Source: Actinoplanes philippinensis (lineage in GTDB: Bacteria > Actinomycetota > Actinomycetes > Mycobacteriales > Micromonosporaceae). From it: a stretch of 64,000 bases of DNA. Below the pieces are notes generated by a model. The model saw only the letters and a program-made list of their open reading frames with translations, searched no databases and had not been told where the DNA came from. A program made the translations under genes and the position numbers. The DNA lies in assembly GCF_900113015.1 (NCBI RefSeq), contig NZ_FONV01000014.1, positions 62,001 through 126,000 of the forward strand, in the 5' to 3' direction. Shown here piece by piece: positions 44,336-53,311 of this stretch (within the stretch, counting starts at the first letter, position 1; the number at the start of each line of letters is the position of its first letter).

Positions 44336-46255
44336 GTGGAACACACATTCGCCCCGGCGACGGGAGTGCTGAGCAACATCTGGTTGCTCGTGGCCATCCC
44401 GCTGGCCAGTGCGACCATCCTGCTGCTGCTCGGCAAACGGGCCGACAGGTGGGGGCACTGGCTCGGCGTGGCCTCGGTCGCCGCGTCGTTCGTACTCGGG
44501 CTGATCTTCTTTCTCAACCTGTCCGGCCTGGACGCCGCGAAGCGGTCCGCTGAGCTGAGCCTCTGGGACTTCATCGTGGTCGGCGATCTGAAGGTGGACT
44601 TCGGTCTGCTCTTCGACCCGCTGGCCGGTGTCTTCGTGCTGCTGATCACCGGTGTCGGCTCCCTGATCCACCTGTACGCGGTGGGCTACATGGAGCACGA
44701 CCCCGGCCGGCGGAAGTTCTTCGCCTACTTCAACCTGTTCGTCTCGGCGATGCTCCTGCTGGTCCTGGGCAACAACTACGTGATGCTGTACTTCGGCTGG
44801 GAGGGCGTCGGTCTGGCGTCGTACCTGCTGATCTCGTTCTGGTACACCAGGCCGTCGGCGGCCACCGCCGGCAAGAAGGCGTTCCTGATGAACCGGGTCG
44901 GCGACGCCGGCCTGGCGATCGGCATCTTCCTGATGTTCACCGAGCTGGGCACCACCCAGTACGACGGTGTCTTCAACGGCGTCGACAAGCTGGCCGCCGG
45001 AACCGTCCTGGCGATGGGCATCCTGCTGCTGCTCGGCGCCTGCGGCAAGTCCGGCCAGTTCCCGCTGCAGGCGTGGCTCCCGGACGCGATGGAGGGCCCG
45101 ACCCCGGTCTCCGCCCTCATCCACGCCGCGACCATGGTCACCGCCGGTGTCTACCTGATCGCCCGCTCCAACCCGATCTTCTCGGCCAACGAGACGCTGC
45201 AGCTGATCGTGGTCAGCATCGGCGCGGTCACCCTGCTGATGGGCTGTCTCATCGGCGCGGCCAAGGACGACATCAAGCGGGTCCTGGCCTGGTCGACGGT
45301 CTCCCAGATCGGCTACATGTTCCTCGGCGTCGGGCTCGGCGGCGGGGCGTACGCCCTGGCGATCGTCCACCTGCTGGCGCACGGCTTCTTCAAGGCCAAC
45401 ATGTTCCTCGGGGCCGGCTCGGTCATGCACGGGATGCACGACCAGGTCGACATCCGGCGGTTCGGCGGCCTGTCGAAGCACATGAAGATCACCTGGCTGA
45501 CCTTCGGCACCGGCTGGCTCGCGATCATCGGCATCCCGCCGCTGTCCGGCTTCTTCTCGAAGGAGCCGATCATCGCGGCCGCCTTCGAGGGCGAAGGATG
45601 GCAGCCCTGGGTCTTCGGTGGCGCGGCGCTGCTCGGCGCGGGCCTGACCGGCTTCTACATGACCCGGCTCTTCGTGCTCACGTTCCACGGCCCGGCGCGC
45701 TGGACCGAGGACAACAAGCACCCGCACGAGTCCCCGGCGATCATGACGATCCCGCTGATCCTGCTCGCGATCGGCTCGGTCGCGGCCGGTGGCCTGATGG
45801 CCAGCACCGTGCCGGACTGGCTGACGCCGGTACTGGGTGAGCACGGCGAGGAGCACGCGACGGTGCTCCCGCATGTGGTGCTGCAGATCCTGGGCATCGT
45901 GATCCCGGTGATCGGCGCGGGACTGGCCTGGGCGCTGTTCCGCAACGGCACGGCGCTCGAACCGGAGCCGGCCGGTGTGCTGGTCACCGCGGCCCGGCGC
46001 AACCTCTATACCGACGCGTTCAACGAGGCGGTGTTCGAGCGTCCCGGGGTCTACCTGACCCGGGCGCTGGTCTTCCTCGACAACAAGGGGATCGACGGCG
46101 TGGTCAACGGCATCGCCGCCGGCATCGGCGGTGGTTCCGGCAGGCTGCGGCGGCTGCAGACCGGCTTCGTCCGGTCGTACGCGCTGTCCATGCTCACCGG
46201 CGCCATGCTCGTGGTCGGCGCCTTCCTCGCGATCCAGCTGGGGTGGTTGGCGTGA
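44336..46255 (+). CDS. nuoL: NADH-quinone oxidoreductase subunit L
   Basis: 639-residue antiporter-like proton-pumping subunit with about 16 helices and the long lateral helix near the C-terminus. Signatures: YFGWEGVGLASYLLISFWYTRPSA, GKSGQFPLQAWLPDAMEGPTPVSALIHAATMV and the Lys/His sites typical of the pump. GTG at 44336 follows AAGGGG. Overlaps nuoM by GTGA. Confidence 0.97.
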   Translation: MEHTFAPATGVLSNIWLLVAIPLASATILLLLGKRADRWGHWLGVASVAASFVLGLIFFLNLSGLDAAKRSAELSLWDFIVVGDLKVDFGLLFDPLAGVFVLLITGVGSLIHLYAVGYMEHDPGRRKFFAYFNLFVSAMLLLVLGNNYVMLYFGWEGVGLASYLLISFWYTRPSAATAGKKAFLMNRVGDAGLAIGIFLMFTELGTTQYDGVFNGVDKLAAGTVLAMGILLLLGACGKSGQFPLQAWLPDAMEGPTPVSALIHAATMVTAGVYLIARSNPIFSANETLQLIVVSIGAVTLLMGCLIGAAKDDIKRVLAWSTVSQIGYMFLGVGLGGGAYALAIVHLLAHGFFKANMFLGAGSVMHGMHDQVDIRRFGGLSKHMKITWLTFGTGWLAIIGIPPLSGFFSKEPIIAAAFEGEGWQPWVFGGAALLGAGLTGFYMTRLFVLTFHGPARWTEDNKHPHESPAIMTIPLILLAIGSVAAGGLMASTVPDWLTPVLGEHGEEHATVLPHVVLQILGIVIPVIGAGLAWALFRNGTALEPEPAGVLVTAARRNLYTDAFNEAVFERPGVYLTRALVFLDNKGIDGVVNGIAAGIGGGSGRLRRLQTGFVRSYALSMLTGAMLVVGAFLAIQLGWLA

Positions 46256-47793
46256 AAGACTTTCCGTTCCTTTCCGTCCTCACGCTCCTGCCCCTGGTGG
46301 GGGCCCTGGTGGTGGCGTTCATCCCGCGGACCAAGGCGGGGCTGGCCAAGACGGTCGCGCTCGGCTGGTCCGTGCTGGTCCTGGCGCTGAGCGTCGTCAT
46401 GTGGCTGGCGTGGACCGTCGACGGCGGCGAGCGCTTCCAGTTCCGGGAGTCGTACACCTGGATCCCGGCCTGGGGCGCCAACTTCACCTTCGCGGCCGAC
46501 GGCATCGCGCTCGTCATGCTGATGCTGATCGCCGTCCTGTTCCCGGTCGTCATCCTGGCGTCCTGGAACGACGTCGACCAGAGCACCCGGTCGGCCCCGG
46601 CCTACTTCGCGCTGCTGCTGTCCTTCGAGTTCACGATGATCGGGGTGTTCGCCGCGGCGGACATCTTCCTGTTCTACGTGTTCTTCGAGATCATGCTGAT
46701 CCCGATGTACTTCATCATCGGGTCGTTCGGCAGCGGCCAGAAGCAGTACGCGGCGGTCAAGTTCTTCCTCTACAGCCTGGTCGGCGGCCTCTTCATGCTG
46801 GCCTCCGTGATCGGGCTGTGGGTGCTCGGCGGGCACACCTTCGACTTCACGAAGCTGGCCGAGTCGACCGCGTCGATCGACCAGAACACCGCCCGGTGGC
46901 TGTTCCTCGGCTTCTTCGTGGCGTTCGCGATCAAGGCGCCGTTCTTCCCGTTCCACACCTGGCTGCCCGACTCCGGTGGGGCGGCTCCGGCCGGCGCCGC
47001 GGCGCTGCTGGTCGGCGTGATGGACAAGGTCGGCACGTTCGGCATCCTGCGCTACTGCCTCTCGCTCTTCCCGGAGGCGTCGCACTGGTTCGCCCCGGCC
47101 GCCATGGTGCTCGCGGTGATCGGCATCATCTACGCGGCCCTGCTGGCGGTCGGCCAGAACGACCTCAAGCGCCTGGTGTCGTACACCTCGATCGCGCACT
47201 TCGGTTTCATCGGCATCGGCATCTTCGCCTTCACCACGCAGGCCGGGACCGGTGCGGTGCTGTACATGGTCAACCACGGCCTGGCCACCGGCCTGCTGTT
47301 CATCGTGGTCGGCATGTTCGTGGCGCGGCGCGGGTCGTCGCTGGTCAGCGACTTCGGCGGGGCCGGCAAGCTGATGCCGGTGCTGGCCGGGGTGCTGTTC
47401 TTCGCCGGTCTCGCCTCGCTGGCGCTGCCCGGCACCGCCCCGTTCGTCAGTGAGTTCCTGGTCCTGATCGGCACCTTCAGCACCAACAAGGGGTACGCCG
47501 TGGTGGCCACCCTGGGCATCGTGCTGGCCGCGGCGTACGTGCTGTGGATGATCCAGCGGACCACCCAGGGCACCCTGAACCCGGCCCTCACCGAGGTGCC
47601 GGCGATGTCGAAGGACATCACCCTGCGCGAGAAGGTGGTCGTCGCGCCGCTGATCGTGCTGCTCCTGGTGCTCGGCTTCTACCCGAAGCCGATCACCGAT
47701 GTGATCAATCCCGCGGTGCAGGCGACGATGCAGGACGTCGGCGCGAAGGACCCGGTCCCCAACGTGGAGGCCGGCGGAAAGGTGGGCGGCTGA
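46252..47793 (+). CDS. nuoM: NADH-quinone oxidoreductase subunit M
   Basis: 513-residue antiporter-like proton-pumping subunit with about 14 helices. Signatures are YVFFEIMLIPMYFIIGSFG and AFAIKAPFFPFHTWLPDSGGAAPAGAAALLVGVMDK. GTG at 46252 overlaps the nuoL stop. Two bases separate it from nuoN. Confidence 0.97.
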   Translation: MKDFPFLSVLTLLPLVGALVVAFIPRTKAGLAKTVALGWSVLVLALSVVMWLAWTVDGGERFQFRESYTWIPAWGANFTFAADGIALVMLMLIAVLFPVVILASWNDVDQSTRSAPAYFALLLSFEFTMIGVFAAADIFLFYVFFEIMLIPMYFIIGSFGSGQKQYAAVKFFLYSLVGGLFMLASVIGLWVLGGHTFDFTKLAESTASIDQNTARWLFLGFFVAFAIKAPFFPFHTWLPDSGGAAPAGAAALLVGVMDKVGTFGILRYCLSLFPEASHWFAPAAMVLAVIGIIYAALLAVGQNDLKRLVSYTSIAHFGFIGIGIFAFTTQAGTGAVLYMVNHGLATGLLFIVVGMFVARRGSSLVSDFGGAGKLMPVLAGVLFFAGLASLALPGTAPFVSEFLVLIGTFSTNKGYAVVATLGIVLAAAYVLWMIQRTTQGTLNPALTEVPAMSKDITLREKVVVAPLIVLLLVLGFYPKPITDVINPAVQATMQDVGAKDPVPNVEAGGKVGG

Positions 47794-47795
47794 CC

Positions 47796-49328
47796 ATGGA
47801 ACAGTTGAAACTGCCCCCGATCGACTACGGAGCACTGCTCCCGATGCTGATCCTCTTCGGCGCGGCGTGTCTCGGCGTGCTGGTCGAGGTGGTCGTCCCG
47901 CGCCGGGCCCGCAATGCCGTACAACTGTCGCTCGCCCTGCTCTCCGTGGTGGCCTCCCTGGTCGCCGTGGTGCTGGAGCGCGGTACCCGGACGATCACCA
48001 TCGGCGGCGCGGTCGCCGTGGACGGGCCGACCCTGTTCCTGCAGGGTTCGATCCTGGTGCTCGGCGGGGTCTCGCTGATGCTGATCGGGGAGCGCTCGAT
48101 CGAGCGGGGCGGCGTGTTCGTCTCCCAGGCGGCCGTCACCGCCGGCTCGCAGAAGGACGCCCAGCAGGCCGGTGGGCAGCCGGGCGCCACCGAGGTGTAC
48201 CCGCTGAGCGTCTTCGCGCTCGGCGGCATGCTCCTCTTCGTGGCGGCGAACGACCTGCTCACCATGTTCGTGGCGCTGGAGGTCTTCTCGCTGCCGCTCT
48301 ACCTGCTGTGCGCGCTGGCCCGTCGCCGGCGGCTGCTCAGCCAGGAGGCCGCGCTCAAGTACTTCCTGCTCGGCTCGTACGCCTCGGCGTTCTTCCTGTT
48401 CGGGGTGGCCTTCATCTACGGCTTCGCCGGCGGGATCCAGCTGAGCGTCGTGCACGAGGCGGTCGCCAACCCGCAGCGCAGCCAGGTGCTGCTCTACGTG
48501 GGCCTGGGCATGGTCGCGATCGGCCTGCTCTTCAAGGCCGCGCTGGCGCCGTTCCACGTCTGGACGCCGGACGTCTACCAGGGCGCTCCGACGCCGGTCA
48601 CCGCGTTCATGGCGGCCTGCACCAAGGTCGCCGCGTTCGGGGCCCTGCTGCGGGTGCTCTACGTGGCGTTCGAGGGGGTGCGCTGGGACTTCCAGCCGGT
48701 CCTCGGCGGCATCGCAGTGCTCACCATGTTCGTCGGCGCGGTCCTGGCGGTCACCCAGACCGACCTGAAGCGCCTGCTGGCCTACTCGTCGATCGCGAAC
48801 GCCGGATACCTCATGGTGGGTGTCCTCGCGCTCAACGACGAGGGGCTCAGCAGCACGATGTTCTACCTGGTCGCGTACGGGTTTTCGGTGCTCGCCGCGT
48901 TCGCGATCATCAGTCTGGTGCGCGACCCGGACGGCGAGGCCACCCACCTGTCGAAGTGGGCCGGCATCGGCCGGAAGAGCCCGCTGCTCGCCGGGATCTT
49001 CACGTTCATCCTGCTCGCCTTCGCCGGCATCCCGCTGACCAGTGGTTTCACCAGCAAGTTCGCGGTCTTCGGGGCGGCTGTCGAGGGCGGCCAGACCTGG
49101 CTGGTGATCTTCGGTGTGATCACGAGCATGCTGTTGGCGTTCCCGTACCTGCGGGTCGTCGTGCTGATGTGGCTGTCCGAGCCGGGGGAGTCCACCCCGG
49201 CGGTCTCCATCCCGGGCTTCCTCACCTCGGCGGTGCTGGGTCTCGGCGTCCTCGTGACCGTGGCGCTCGGTGTCGTACCGGCGCCGCTGATCGATCTGAC
49301 CCGAGAGGCAGCGCAGTTCGTCCGCTGA
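47796..49328 (+). CDS. nuoN: NADH-quinone oxidoreductase subunit N
   Basis: 510-residue antiporter-like proton-pumping subunit, last gene of the operon. Signatures: FVALEVFSLPLYLLCALARRRRLLSQEAALKYFLLGSYASAF and LFKAALAPFHVWTPDVYQGAPTPVTAFMA. A strong hairpin follows 15 bases after its stop. Confidence 0.97.
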   Translation: MEQLKLPPIDYGALLPMLILFGAACLGVLVEVVVPRRARNAVQLSLALLSVVASLVAVVLERGTRTITIGGAVAVDGPTLFLQGSILVLGGVSLMLIGERSIERGGVFVSQAAVTAGSQKDAQQAGGQPGATEVYPLSVFALGGMLLFVAANDLLTMFVALEVFSLPLYLLCALARRRRLLSQEAALKYFLLGSYASAFFLFGVAFIYGFAGGIQLSVVHEAVANPQRSQVLLYVGLGMVAIGLLFKAALAPFHVWTPDVYQGAPTPVTAFMAACTKVAAFGALLRVLYVAFEGVRWDFQPVLGGIAVLTMFVGAVLAVTQTDLKRLLAYSSIANAGYLMVGVLALNDEGLSSTMFYLVAYGFSVLAAFAIISLVRDPDGEATHLSKWAGIGRKSPLLAGIFTFILLAFAGIPLTSGFTSKFAVFGAAVEGGQTWLVIFGVITSMLLAFPYLRVVVLMWLSEPGESTPAVSIPGFLTSAVLGLGVLVTVALGVVPAPLIDLTREAAQFVR

Positions 49329-49343
49329 TTCTGATCAGCGCGT

Positions 49344-49371
49344 GAAGGCCCCGGCGAGCGCCGGGGCCTTC
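49344..49371 (+). terminator. Terminator of the nuo operon
   Basis: GAAGGCCCCGGCG (49344-49356) pairs perfectly with CGCCGGGGCCTTC (49359-49371) around a 2-base loop. It is followed by GTCGTTCAT rather than a T-run, and ends a 15.7-kb polycistronic unit. Confidence 0.85.
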
Positions 49372-49401
49372 GTCGTTCATCGGTTGTCGATCGGGTGCGG
49401 C

Positions 49402-49413
49402 TAGCTTCGCCGC
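49402..49413 (+). promoter_or_regulatory. -10-like hexamer before the PPOX-fold gene
   Basis: TAGCTT (49402-49407) ends 6 bases before the GTG start; no Shine-Dalgarno is present. A leaderless transcript is likely. Confidence 0.38.
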
Positions 49414-50328
49414 GTGTCTGACCCGAGCGTGTTCAACGAGACCCTCCAGGCCTACCGGACGTGCGAGTTCGCCACCCTGACCAGGAGCGGGGCGCCGATC
49501 GCCTGGCCGACCTCCGGGCTGGTCCGGAAGGACGGCACGATCCTGCTCACCACCTCGCTGGGTTACCCCCGGAAGGCCCTCAACATCAGGCGGGACGGGC
49601 GGGTGGCACTGCTCTTCTCCGACCCCACCGCGAGCGGTCTGAAGCAGCCTGAGCAGATTCTGGTACGGGGTGACGCGATCTGCCCGGACGAGATCCGCGT
49701 GCGGCCCGAGGGCGACCTGGAGGCGTTCTGGGAGCTGCTGCTGGCACGGCAGCCGCACTCGCAGTCCTACCTGGACTGGCCGATGACGGCGATGACCGAT
49801 TTCTACTACATGAGGCTGCTGATCACCGTCACTCCGACGGAGATCGTCGAGCGGCCTCTACCGGTCCCGGCCCGCCCAAAGGTGACGTCGCTGCTCGGCG
49901 CCGAGGTGCTCGCCGGCTTCGACTCGGTGGTCCTGACCGCCGTCGACAAGACCGGCGCCCCGGTGCTCCTGCGGACCACGGTGAGCCCGGCGCCCGGCGG
50001 GTACCGGGTCGGCGTGCCGGACGACGTGCCCGTCACCGAGGGACCGGCCGGGCTGCTCGTGCACCGGCACGACGACCGGCTGTGGAATCTCTACAACGCG
50101 AGCGTGCGGGGCGAGCTGATCGCCGACGGGAACGGCTGGCTGCTCAAACCGGACCGTCTCGTCGAGCCCGGCGCCCGGTACCGGGGGAGTCCGCTGGACC
50201 AGTTCCGCATCCTGCGGGACACCAAGGCGGCCACCAAGCGGTACCTGGAACGCCGTGGACTGGCCCGTCCGGTGATCCCGTGGGCGGACTACCGGGCGAT
50301 CCGGTCCCGGGTCCGTCACGGGGGCTGA
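49414..50328 (+). CDS. Pyridoxamine-5'-phosphate-oxidase-fold (PPOX/FMN-split-barrel) protein
   Basis: 304-residue cytoplasmic protein. The first 150 residues form a PPOX-type split barrel (EFATLTRSGAPIAWPTSGLVRKDGTILLTTSLGYPRKALNIRRDGRVALLFSDPTASGL), which in this superfamily binds FMN or F420. The second half may be another, degenerate barrel (LLGAEVLAGFDSVVLTAVDKTGAPVLLRTTVSPAPGGYRV). The ending TKAATKRYLERRGLARP is basic. No reaction can be assigned. Confidence 0.8.
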   Translation: MSDPSVFNETLQAYRTCEFATLTRSGAPIAWPTSGLVRKDGTILLTTSLGYPRKALNIRRDGRVALLFSDPTASGLKQPEQILVRGDAICPDEIRVRPEGDLEAFWELLLARQPHSQSYLDWPMTAMTDFYYMRLLITVTPTEIVERPLPVPARPKVTSLLGAEVLAGFDSVVLTAVDKTGAPVLLRTTVSPAPGGYRVGVPDDVPVTEGPAGLLVHRHDDRLWNLYNASVRGELIADGNGWLLKPDRLVEPGARYRGSPLDQFRILRDTKAATKRYLERRGLARPVIPWADYRAIRSRVRHGG

Positions 50329-50416
50329 GTGGCCGTACCCCTGCTGTCGGGTTTTTGATCTTGTCGCGTGCCACCCTGGGACAGAAAGCGGTCGGGCGGT
50401 ATGGCAAGGTGAATGT

Positions 50417-51448
50417 GTGGTGAGCACCGGTGATCTGACCCCGAGCGATCTCGCGCTGTCATCGCTGGGCCTCGACGTCGATCCCGCCGTGGACGAGTCG
50501 GTGTCGGCGACGCTGGCCGCTGTGGAGGTTGCGCTGCGCGGCCATCTGGCCAGCGCCGATCCGCTCGTGGCCGAGGCCGCGCGGCATCTCGCCGAGGCCG
50601 GCGGCAAGCGGTTCCGGCCGCTGCTCGTCGCGCTCGGGGCGCAGTTCGGCGACCCCGGCGCGCCGGAGATCGTCGCCGCGGCGAATGTGGTGGAGCTGAC
50701 CCATCTGGCGACCCTCTACCACGACGACGTCATGGATGAGGCGCTGGTGCGCCGGGGCGCGCCGAGTGCCAACTCGCGGTGGGGCAACTCGGTGGCCATC
50801 CTGGTCGGCGACTATCTCTTCGCCCAGGCCGCCGATCTGGCCGCCACCCTCGGCACCGAGGCGGTCCACCTGCAGGCGCAGACGTTCGCGCGGCTGGTGC
50901 ACGGGCAGATCGCCGAGACGGTGGGCCCGCGCGGCACCGACCCGATCGAGCATCACCTGCACGTCATCACCGAGAAGACGGCGTCCCTGATCGCCACGGC
51001 GGTCCGCTTCGGCGGGCTGTTCTCCGGCGCGCGCCCGGAGGTCGTGGAGGCGCTCGCGGGTTACGGCGAGACCATCGGCATCGCCTTCCAGCTCTCCGAC
51101 GACCTGCTCGACATCACCAGCGAGTCGGTCCAGTCCGGCAAGACGCCCGGCACCGACCTGCGCGAGGGCGTCCCGACGCTGCCGGTGCTCTATGCGCTGG
51201 CCGGCGACGACACCGACGCTTCCGCGGTCCGGCTGCGGGAACTGCTGTCGGCCGGCCCGATCACCGACGACGATCTGCACGCCGAGGCGCTGACGCTGCT
51301 GCGTGACTCGGCGGCGATGAAGCGGGCGCGGGAGACCGTCCGGTCCTACGCCGAGGAGGCGCGGGCCCGCCTGGCGCCGCTGCCCGCGAGTGAGGCGAAG
51401 CGGGCGATGGAAGGTCTCTGCGACGTCATCGCCGATCGTACGAGTTGA
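50417..51448 (+). CDS. Long-chain all-trans polyprenyl diphosphate synthase
   Basis: 343-residue isoprenyl chain-elongating enzyme that should make the menaquinone side chain (hepta- to nonaprenyl diphosphate). The first Asp-rich motif is D103-D104-x2-D107 in YHDDVMDEALVRRG and the second is FQLSDDLLDI; GGKRFRPLL is the substrate-diphosphate site. The small residues before the first motif (ATLYHDDV) agree with a long product. In M. tuberculosis the homologue (grcC1) lies next to menJ. GTG at 50417 or the adjacent GTG at 50420 may be the start. Confidence 0.93.
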   Translation: MVSTGDLTPSDLALSSLGLDVDPAVDESVSATLAAVEVALRGHLASADPLVAEAARHLAEAGGKRFRPLLVALGAQFGDPGAPEIVAAANVVELTHLATLYHDDVMDEALVRRGAPSANSRWGNSVAILVGDYLFAQAADLAATLGTEAVHLQAQTFARLVHGQIAETVGPRGTDPIEHHLHVITEKTASLIATAVRFGGLFSGARPEVVEALAGYGETIGIAFQLSDDLLDITSESVQSGKTPGTDLREGVPTLPVLYALAGDDTDASAVRLRELLSAGPITDDDLHAEALTLLRDSAAMKRARETVRSYAEEARARLAPLPASEAKRAMEGLCDVIADRTS

Positions 51449-51473
51449 GGCTCCCCGCCCTCCGGTAGGTTTG

Positions 51474-51503
51474 CTCGCCCTCGCCCTCGCCCTCGCCCTC
51501 ACC
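51474..51503. repeat. Five tandem CTCGCC units
   Basis: Four exact CTCGCC hexamers plus one CTCACC follow the polyprenyl synthase gene. The stretch is non-coding in the annotated genes and probably a slippage-prone microsatellite. Confidence 0.8.
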
Positions 51504-51515
51504 GCGCCCGCGCCG

Positions 51516-51537
51516 CGCTCCTCCCTCGCGAGGAGCG
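51516..51537 (+). terminator. Hairpin after the polyprenyl synthase gene
   Basis: CGCTCCTC (51516-51523) pairs with GAGGAGCG (51530-51537) around a 6-base loop, followed by TGTGCTCTCGCC. From 51540 to 51720 lies the promoter and leader region of the IclR gene; no element is clear enough to name. Confidence 0.5.
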
Positions 51538-51720
51538 TGTGCTCTCGCCCCCGCTCGCCCCCGTTTGTGTGGGGCAAAGCGGGCATTACGGAATTTCTCC
51601 ACTGCGGACAGTTCCGCCGGTCGCACGCGCTGTGTAAATCGACCGTGATCCACTCCTGTTTGGCATTCCGTCCGAGGCCGATTGTTCATATGGTGTAAGT
51701 CCCTGGCCTCGGAGGTAGCT

Positions 51721-52515
51721 GTGCGTGACCCCCTAGCGGAGCCGTCAGATCTCATCCGGAGCGTTTCGCGTGCCCTGCGCGTGCTGGAGTCCGTGGGCCG
51801 GGCTCCGCGCGGACTCACCGTGAAACAGATCGCCCGTCGATGCGAGCTGACCGTCGCGACGACGTATCACCTCGTCCGGACTCTCGCCTACGAGGGCTAT
51901 GTGATCCGGCGCGAGGACGGGACGTACATCGTCGGGCTGGAGATCGCCGATCGGTACCGTGAGCTGGTCTCCGCCTTCCGTGGGCCGCCGGCCGTCGGGG
52001 AGGCGCTGCGCCGGGCCGCCGTCGACAGTGGATACAGCCACTACCTCGGCCGGTTCGTCGGCGGGCGGATAGCCGTCACCGCCTCCGCCGAGGGCGCCCG
52101 CTCCCCGTTCCTGGACGATGTGGCGCCCGGCTTCGACGAGGGCGGCCACGCCACCGCGCTCGGCAAGGCGCTGCTCGCCACCCTCACCACCGACCAGCGC
52201 TCCCGCTACCTGCGTGACTACGGGATGCGGGCGTTCACCCCGGCCACCCTCACCACACCCGAGGCGCTGGAGGCCGATCTGGCCGCCGGCGAGCGGCGTG
52301 GCATGCAGATCGAGATGGGCCAGTTCCGGCAGGGTCTCGCCTCCGCCGCGGTGGTCGTCGTCGCCGATCGAGACATGGAGAGACGGCTGGTCCTCGCCTG
52401 CTCGATGCCCGCCGCGGAGATGCTGACCTCGGCACGAGTGGTCCGGGCGAAGCTCACCGCCGCCGCTCGCAACGTCGCCGAAGCCCTGTCCGGAGGGGAG
52501 TCCGCAACCGCCTGA
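51721..52515 (+). CDS. IclR-family transcriptional regulator
   Basis: 264-residue DNA-binding regulator. The winged helix-turn-helix is at about 12-75 (SVSRALRVLESVGRAPRGLTVKQIARRCELTVATTYHLVRTLAYEGYVIRREDGTYIVG), followed by the IclR effector domain to the C-terminus (YSHYLGRFVGGRIAVTA, GHATALGKALLA). The effector is unknown and no catabolic operon lies beside it. GTG at 51721 has CGGAGG 6 bases upstream; the longer upstream frame is not supported. Confidence 0.9.
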   Translation: MRDPLAEPSDLIRSVSRALRVLESVGRAPRGLTVKQIARRCELTVATTYHLVRTLAYEGYVIRREDGTYIVGLEIADRYRELVSAFRGPPAVGEALRRAAVDSGYSHYLGRFVGGRIAVTASAEGARSPFLDDVAPGFDEGGHATALGKALLATLTTDQRSRYLRDYGMRAFTPATLTTPEALEADLAAGERRGMQIEMGQFRQGLASAAVVVVADRDMERRLVLACSMPAAEMLTSARVVRAKLTAAARNVAEALSGGESATA

Positions 52516-52578
52516 ACGGGTGGTCGCTCTCCGAATCCGGGCCGCCACGGCGTGAGGTGGGGGTTTAAGGAATCGTTG

Positions 52579-52602
52579 AACCTTAGAGCCCGATGCCGCG
52601 TA
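52579..52602 (+). promoter_or_regulatory. ECF-sigma-type promoter candidate for the anti-sigma gene
   Basis: GAACC (52578-52582, AACC core from 52579) and CGTA (52599-52602) are separated by 16 bases. This matches the common ECF consensus of a GGAAC-type -35 and a CGT-type -10. It would start transcription a few bases after 52605, just upstream of the anti-sigma gene. Confidence 0.5.
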
Positions 52603-52642
52603 CCAGAGACCGGGAGAAGTGACCCGGTTGGAGGCGGTAGGA

Positions 52643-53311
52643 ATGCGATGCGAGGACGGGCACGACGACGCCGCCTACGTCCTTGGCGCGCTGTCGCCGA
52701 TCGAACGGGCCGCATACGAGCGTCACCTGGCAACATGCTCGTTCTGCCGGGAGGCGGTCGCTGATCTGGCGCTCGTGCCGGACATGCTCGACCGGCTCGA
52801 CGCCGACGAGTTCGCCAAGCTCCTCGACCCCAGTCTGTCGGACCTGTCCCGGCCGGCGCACGCGCCGTCGATCAAGAAGGTACGGGCCCGGCCGATCCGG
52901 ATCGTCAGCTCGATCGCGGCTCTCGTGCTCTTTCTGATCATCGGGGGCGGGCTGGCGTACTGGGGATTGAACGCCGGTGATGCGACGAACCAGCCAACCG
53001 GGCCGTCGATCGCGATGACGAAGGTCGACCCCGCGTCGCAGATCACGGCCACCGTACGCATCACCAGCACCGGGGCCGGCAGCCGCGTCGACATGGAGTG
53101 CTCCTACAGCGACGTGGCCAAGCCGTACACGTTCCGGCTCATCGCCTACGGTCCCGACGAGCAGACCGAACAGCTCGGATCGTGGCTGGCCCAGCCGGGC
53201 AAGAAATTCCAGATGCCGGCCGCCACCCACTTCACCCAGGGCAGCTTGTCCCGGCTCGAACTGGTCCGCTCCGACGACAAGGTGATGCTCGTCTACGAGC
53301 CGCAGAGCTAG
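52643..53311 (+). CDS. Membrane-anchored zinc anti-sigma factor
   Basis: 222-residue single-pass membrane protein. The N-terminal zinc anti-sigma domain has H7, H28-x3-C32-x2-C35 (HDDAAYVLGALSPIERAAYERHLATCSFC), which binds an ECF sigma factor. A helix at about 88-109 (VSSIAALVLFLIIGGGLAYW) crosses the membrane, and the C-terminal 110 residues form an external beta-rich sensor domain. No sigma gene is adjacent, so the partner is encoded elsewhere. ATG at 52643 gives the usual family N-terminus; a GTG at 52619 would add 8 residues. It overlaps the convergent rarD gene by 4 bases. Confidence 0.88.
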   Translation: MRCEDGHDDAAYVLGALSPIERAAYERHLATCSFCREAVADLALVPDMLDRLDADEFAKLLDPSLSDLSRPAHAPSIKKVRARPIRIVSSIAALVLFLIIGGGLAYWGLNAGDATNQPTGPSIAMTKVDPASQITATVRITSTGAGSRVDMECSYSDVAKPYTFRLIAYGPDEQTEQLGSWLAQPGKKFQMPAATHFTQGSLSRLELVRSDDKVMLVYEPQS

